From positions 62,001-126,000 of the forward strand of contig JADJVD010000001.1 of the NCBI GenBank assembly GCA_016716745.1: 64,000 bases of DNA, in the 5' to 3' direction. Positions 62,685-64,000 of the stretch are shown here, piece after piece. A program made the position numbers and the translations under genes. The notes below the pieces were generated by a model. That model had not been told where the DNA came from, ran no database searches, and saw only the letters and a list, made by a program, of their open reading frames with translations. The stretch is from Hyphomicrobiales bacterium. Its GTDB lineage: Bacteria; Pseudomonadota; Alphaproteobacteria; Rhizobiales; Beijerinckiaceae. Within the stretch, counting starts at the first letter, position 1. Each line of letters opens with the position of its first letter.

Positions 62685-64000
62685 GAGCCGCCCGCCGGCG
62701 GCGCCTGATCGGCGATGAAATGCGTCAGCCGCGAGGCGTCGACATGCGCGAGCGGCAGCTCGAAGACGCCCTCGCCCGCGGAGCGGAAGCCCAGTCGCTC
62801 GTACAGATCCGCGACGACGCCGTTGCGCGCGGTCGGGGCGTACAGGCCGACGATGCGCGAGGCGCCGCGCCGGCGCGCCTCCTCGACGAGCTTCGTCACG
62901 ACGAACTGCTCGGCCGTGCGCGAGAAGACGCGACAGCTCATCAGCCAGTCGTCGACGGTCATCGTCGCGCCGTCCTGCTTCACGACGAGCGAGGAGACGA
63001 CGCCGTGATCGGCGAAACGATCCCTGAGGGCGAAGACGAACACCGCAGCGTCGGCGCGCGCCATCAGCGCCGCGATGTCGGCGGCGTCGTAACGACGCGT
63101 CGTCAGATTGAACTGGTTGGTGCGCGCCTGCATCTGCGCCAGCCGCTCGACGTCGCCGGCGAGGGCGGAACGGAACAGGCCGCGCATGGCCAGGCCCGCA
63201 AGATGCTCGTCGAGGGTGGCGGCCTGCGGTTTCGTCGCCTCGGCCGCGCGCAGCGCGGCGTAGCTCTCGGCGCGGCGCGCGTCGGCGGCGGTCAGCGTCT
63301 GGCGCCAGAACAGCCGCGCGCGGTCGAGCGCGGCGACATGGCCGGACGGATCGCCCGACAGTTCGACGACGGCGACCTGCGGCAGGCGCTCGCGCACCAG
63401 CGCATTCGGCCGGGTTGTCGTCGGCGAAGGCGATCGCGTCGAGCCCGATGTTGAGCTCGCGGGCGATCTCCGCGATGTTCGTCGCCTTGTCGCGCCAGTC
63501 GCAATGGAACGCCGCGAAATCGGTCAGGCGCAGCGGCATGTCCGCCCGCTCGGCGAACAGACGGCGCGGCAATTCGGGATCGTTCTTCGAGCACACCGCC
63601 AGCGTGACGCCGCGCGCGGCGAGCGCCTTCAGATAGGCGGCGAAGGCGGCGTAGGCCTCGCCCGCCGCCGACCCCGCGCCGAAGACCACGCCGTCGAGCC
63701 CGTCGTCGCCGATCACGCCGCCCCACAGCGAGCCGTCGAGATCGACCACCAGCGCCTTCCTCTCGCGCGCCGCCATGCCGCGCCAGACGGCGGCGAAGGC
63801 ATGGGCGTAGAGCGGCAGCCAGCGCGGCGCGAAAGGCTGTCTGGCGACAAAATAGTCGCGCGGCGAATTCCAGTTCGACAGGCCGACGCGCATCGCCAGC
63901 GCGCCCAGATCGAGGAAGGCGACATGGCCCGGCGCGGCCTCGACCAGCGCCGCGTTCATCCGCTCGACGCAGCGCCGGGGCGAGTCCTCCAGGCGGCGCT
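62681..64000 (-). CDS. FkbH-like HAD-IIIC phosphatase/GNAT protein, frameshifted and partial
   Basis: FkbH-like proteins activate a small unit (such as a glyceryl group) on a carrier in polyketide and surface-glycan pathways. The frame is open to the right edge, so the N-terminal part is cut off. The HAD motif LVVDLDGSLWGGVIGDDG and AVCSKNDPELP are intact, up to IAFADDNPAE. At 63404-63407 the frame shifts; homology resumes as ALVRERLPQVAVVEL in another frame to the stop at 62681, including a GNAT-like tail (VFSRTAEQFVVTKLVEEA). The bases GAAT would need two more, or one fewer, to restore the frame. Whether this is an error or a real mutation is open. Confidence 0.82.

Overview
The window is high-GC DNA from a free-living alphaproteobacterium, most likely of the order Hyphomicrobiales (Rhizobiales). 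The grounds are the Cpa/Tad pilus genes, the hisD, DUF2948 and UPF0262 neighbourhood, the dnaN/recF neighbourhood, coaE-dnaQ, and several protein sequences that read like those of Methylobacterium-type relatives. I cannot name the genus. About 60 genes are packed tightly, many joined by 4-base ATGA or GTGA overlaps. The high GC leaves long meaningless open frames opposite most genes; I left these out.

Layout. 1-4006: Tad/Flp pilus cluster on the minus strand (two Flp pilins, then cpaA, cpaB, cpaC and a cut-off cpaD). 4161-10248: tRNA methyltransferase, DUF2007 protein, polyprenyl synthase, Kup potassium uptake, aldo/keto reductase, class II aldolase. 10387-13207: translation genes rpsA and infC. 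13333-16699: a four-gene operon with an N-carbamoyl-D-amino acid hydrolase, a metallohydrolase, RidA and a TauE/SafE exporter. 16791-20794: a MacB/LolCD-like ABC exporter translationally coupled to mutY. 20886-24413: Ohr peroxidase, omega-aminotransferase, dnaQ, coaE. 24668-27424: an acyl-CoA synthetase/GNAT acetyltransferase. 27342-31542: semialdehyde dehydrogenase with a Cys-rich unknown partner, then the glutathione-dependent formaldehyde oxidation pair (frmA, fghA). 31813-36137: M20 hydrolase and a three-subunit flavin/iron-sulfur dehydrogenase like hydroxyproline or opine dehydrogenases. 36274-41055: MaoC hydratase, HutD, acyl-CoA dehydrogenase/CoA transferase pair, and a GrdB-like protein. 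41060-44295: copper module (copZ, copA, cueR) with a clear CueR-type operator. 44362-48463: cobU, secB, LysE exporter, UPF0262, hisD, DUF2948. 48543-52404: recF and dnaN with a dcm-vsr pair lodged between them. 52564-64000: polysaccharide export lipoprotein, then a surface-glycan type operon of an FkbH-like enzyme, a TPR/acyltransferase-like fusion, a TylF-type methyltransferase, a 1351-residue TPR/glycosyltransferase-like protein, an aldo/keto reductase and an SDR.

Three genes look damaged. rpsA carries one extra base, dnaN lacks about 19 codons inside domain I, and the fkbH-like gene is frameshifted. Because rpsA and dnaN are normally essential, sequencing or assembly error must be excluded before any biological reading. 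Two clusters of palindromic dispersed repeats fill the intergenic regions at 31585-31798 and 36764-37155. I found no tRNA or rRNA genes, CRISPR array, insertion sequence or riboswitch.

The best candidates for undescribed biology are the glycan operon with two different TPR-fused enzymes, the Dcm/Vsr pair embedded in the replication operon, and the Cys-rich unknown protein coupled to the semialdehyde dehydrogenase.
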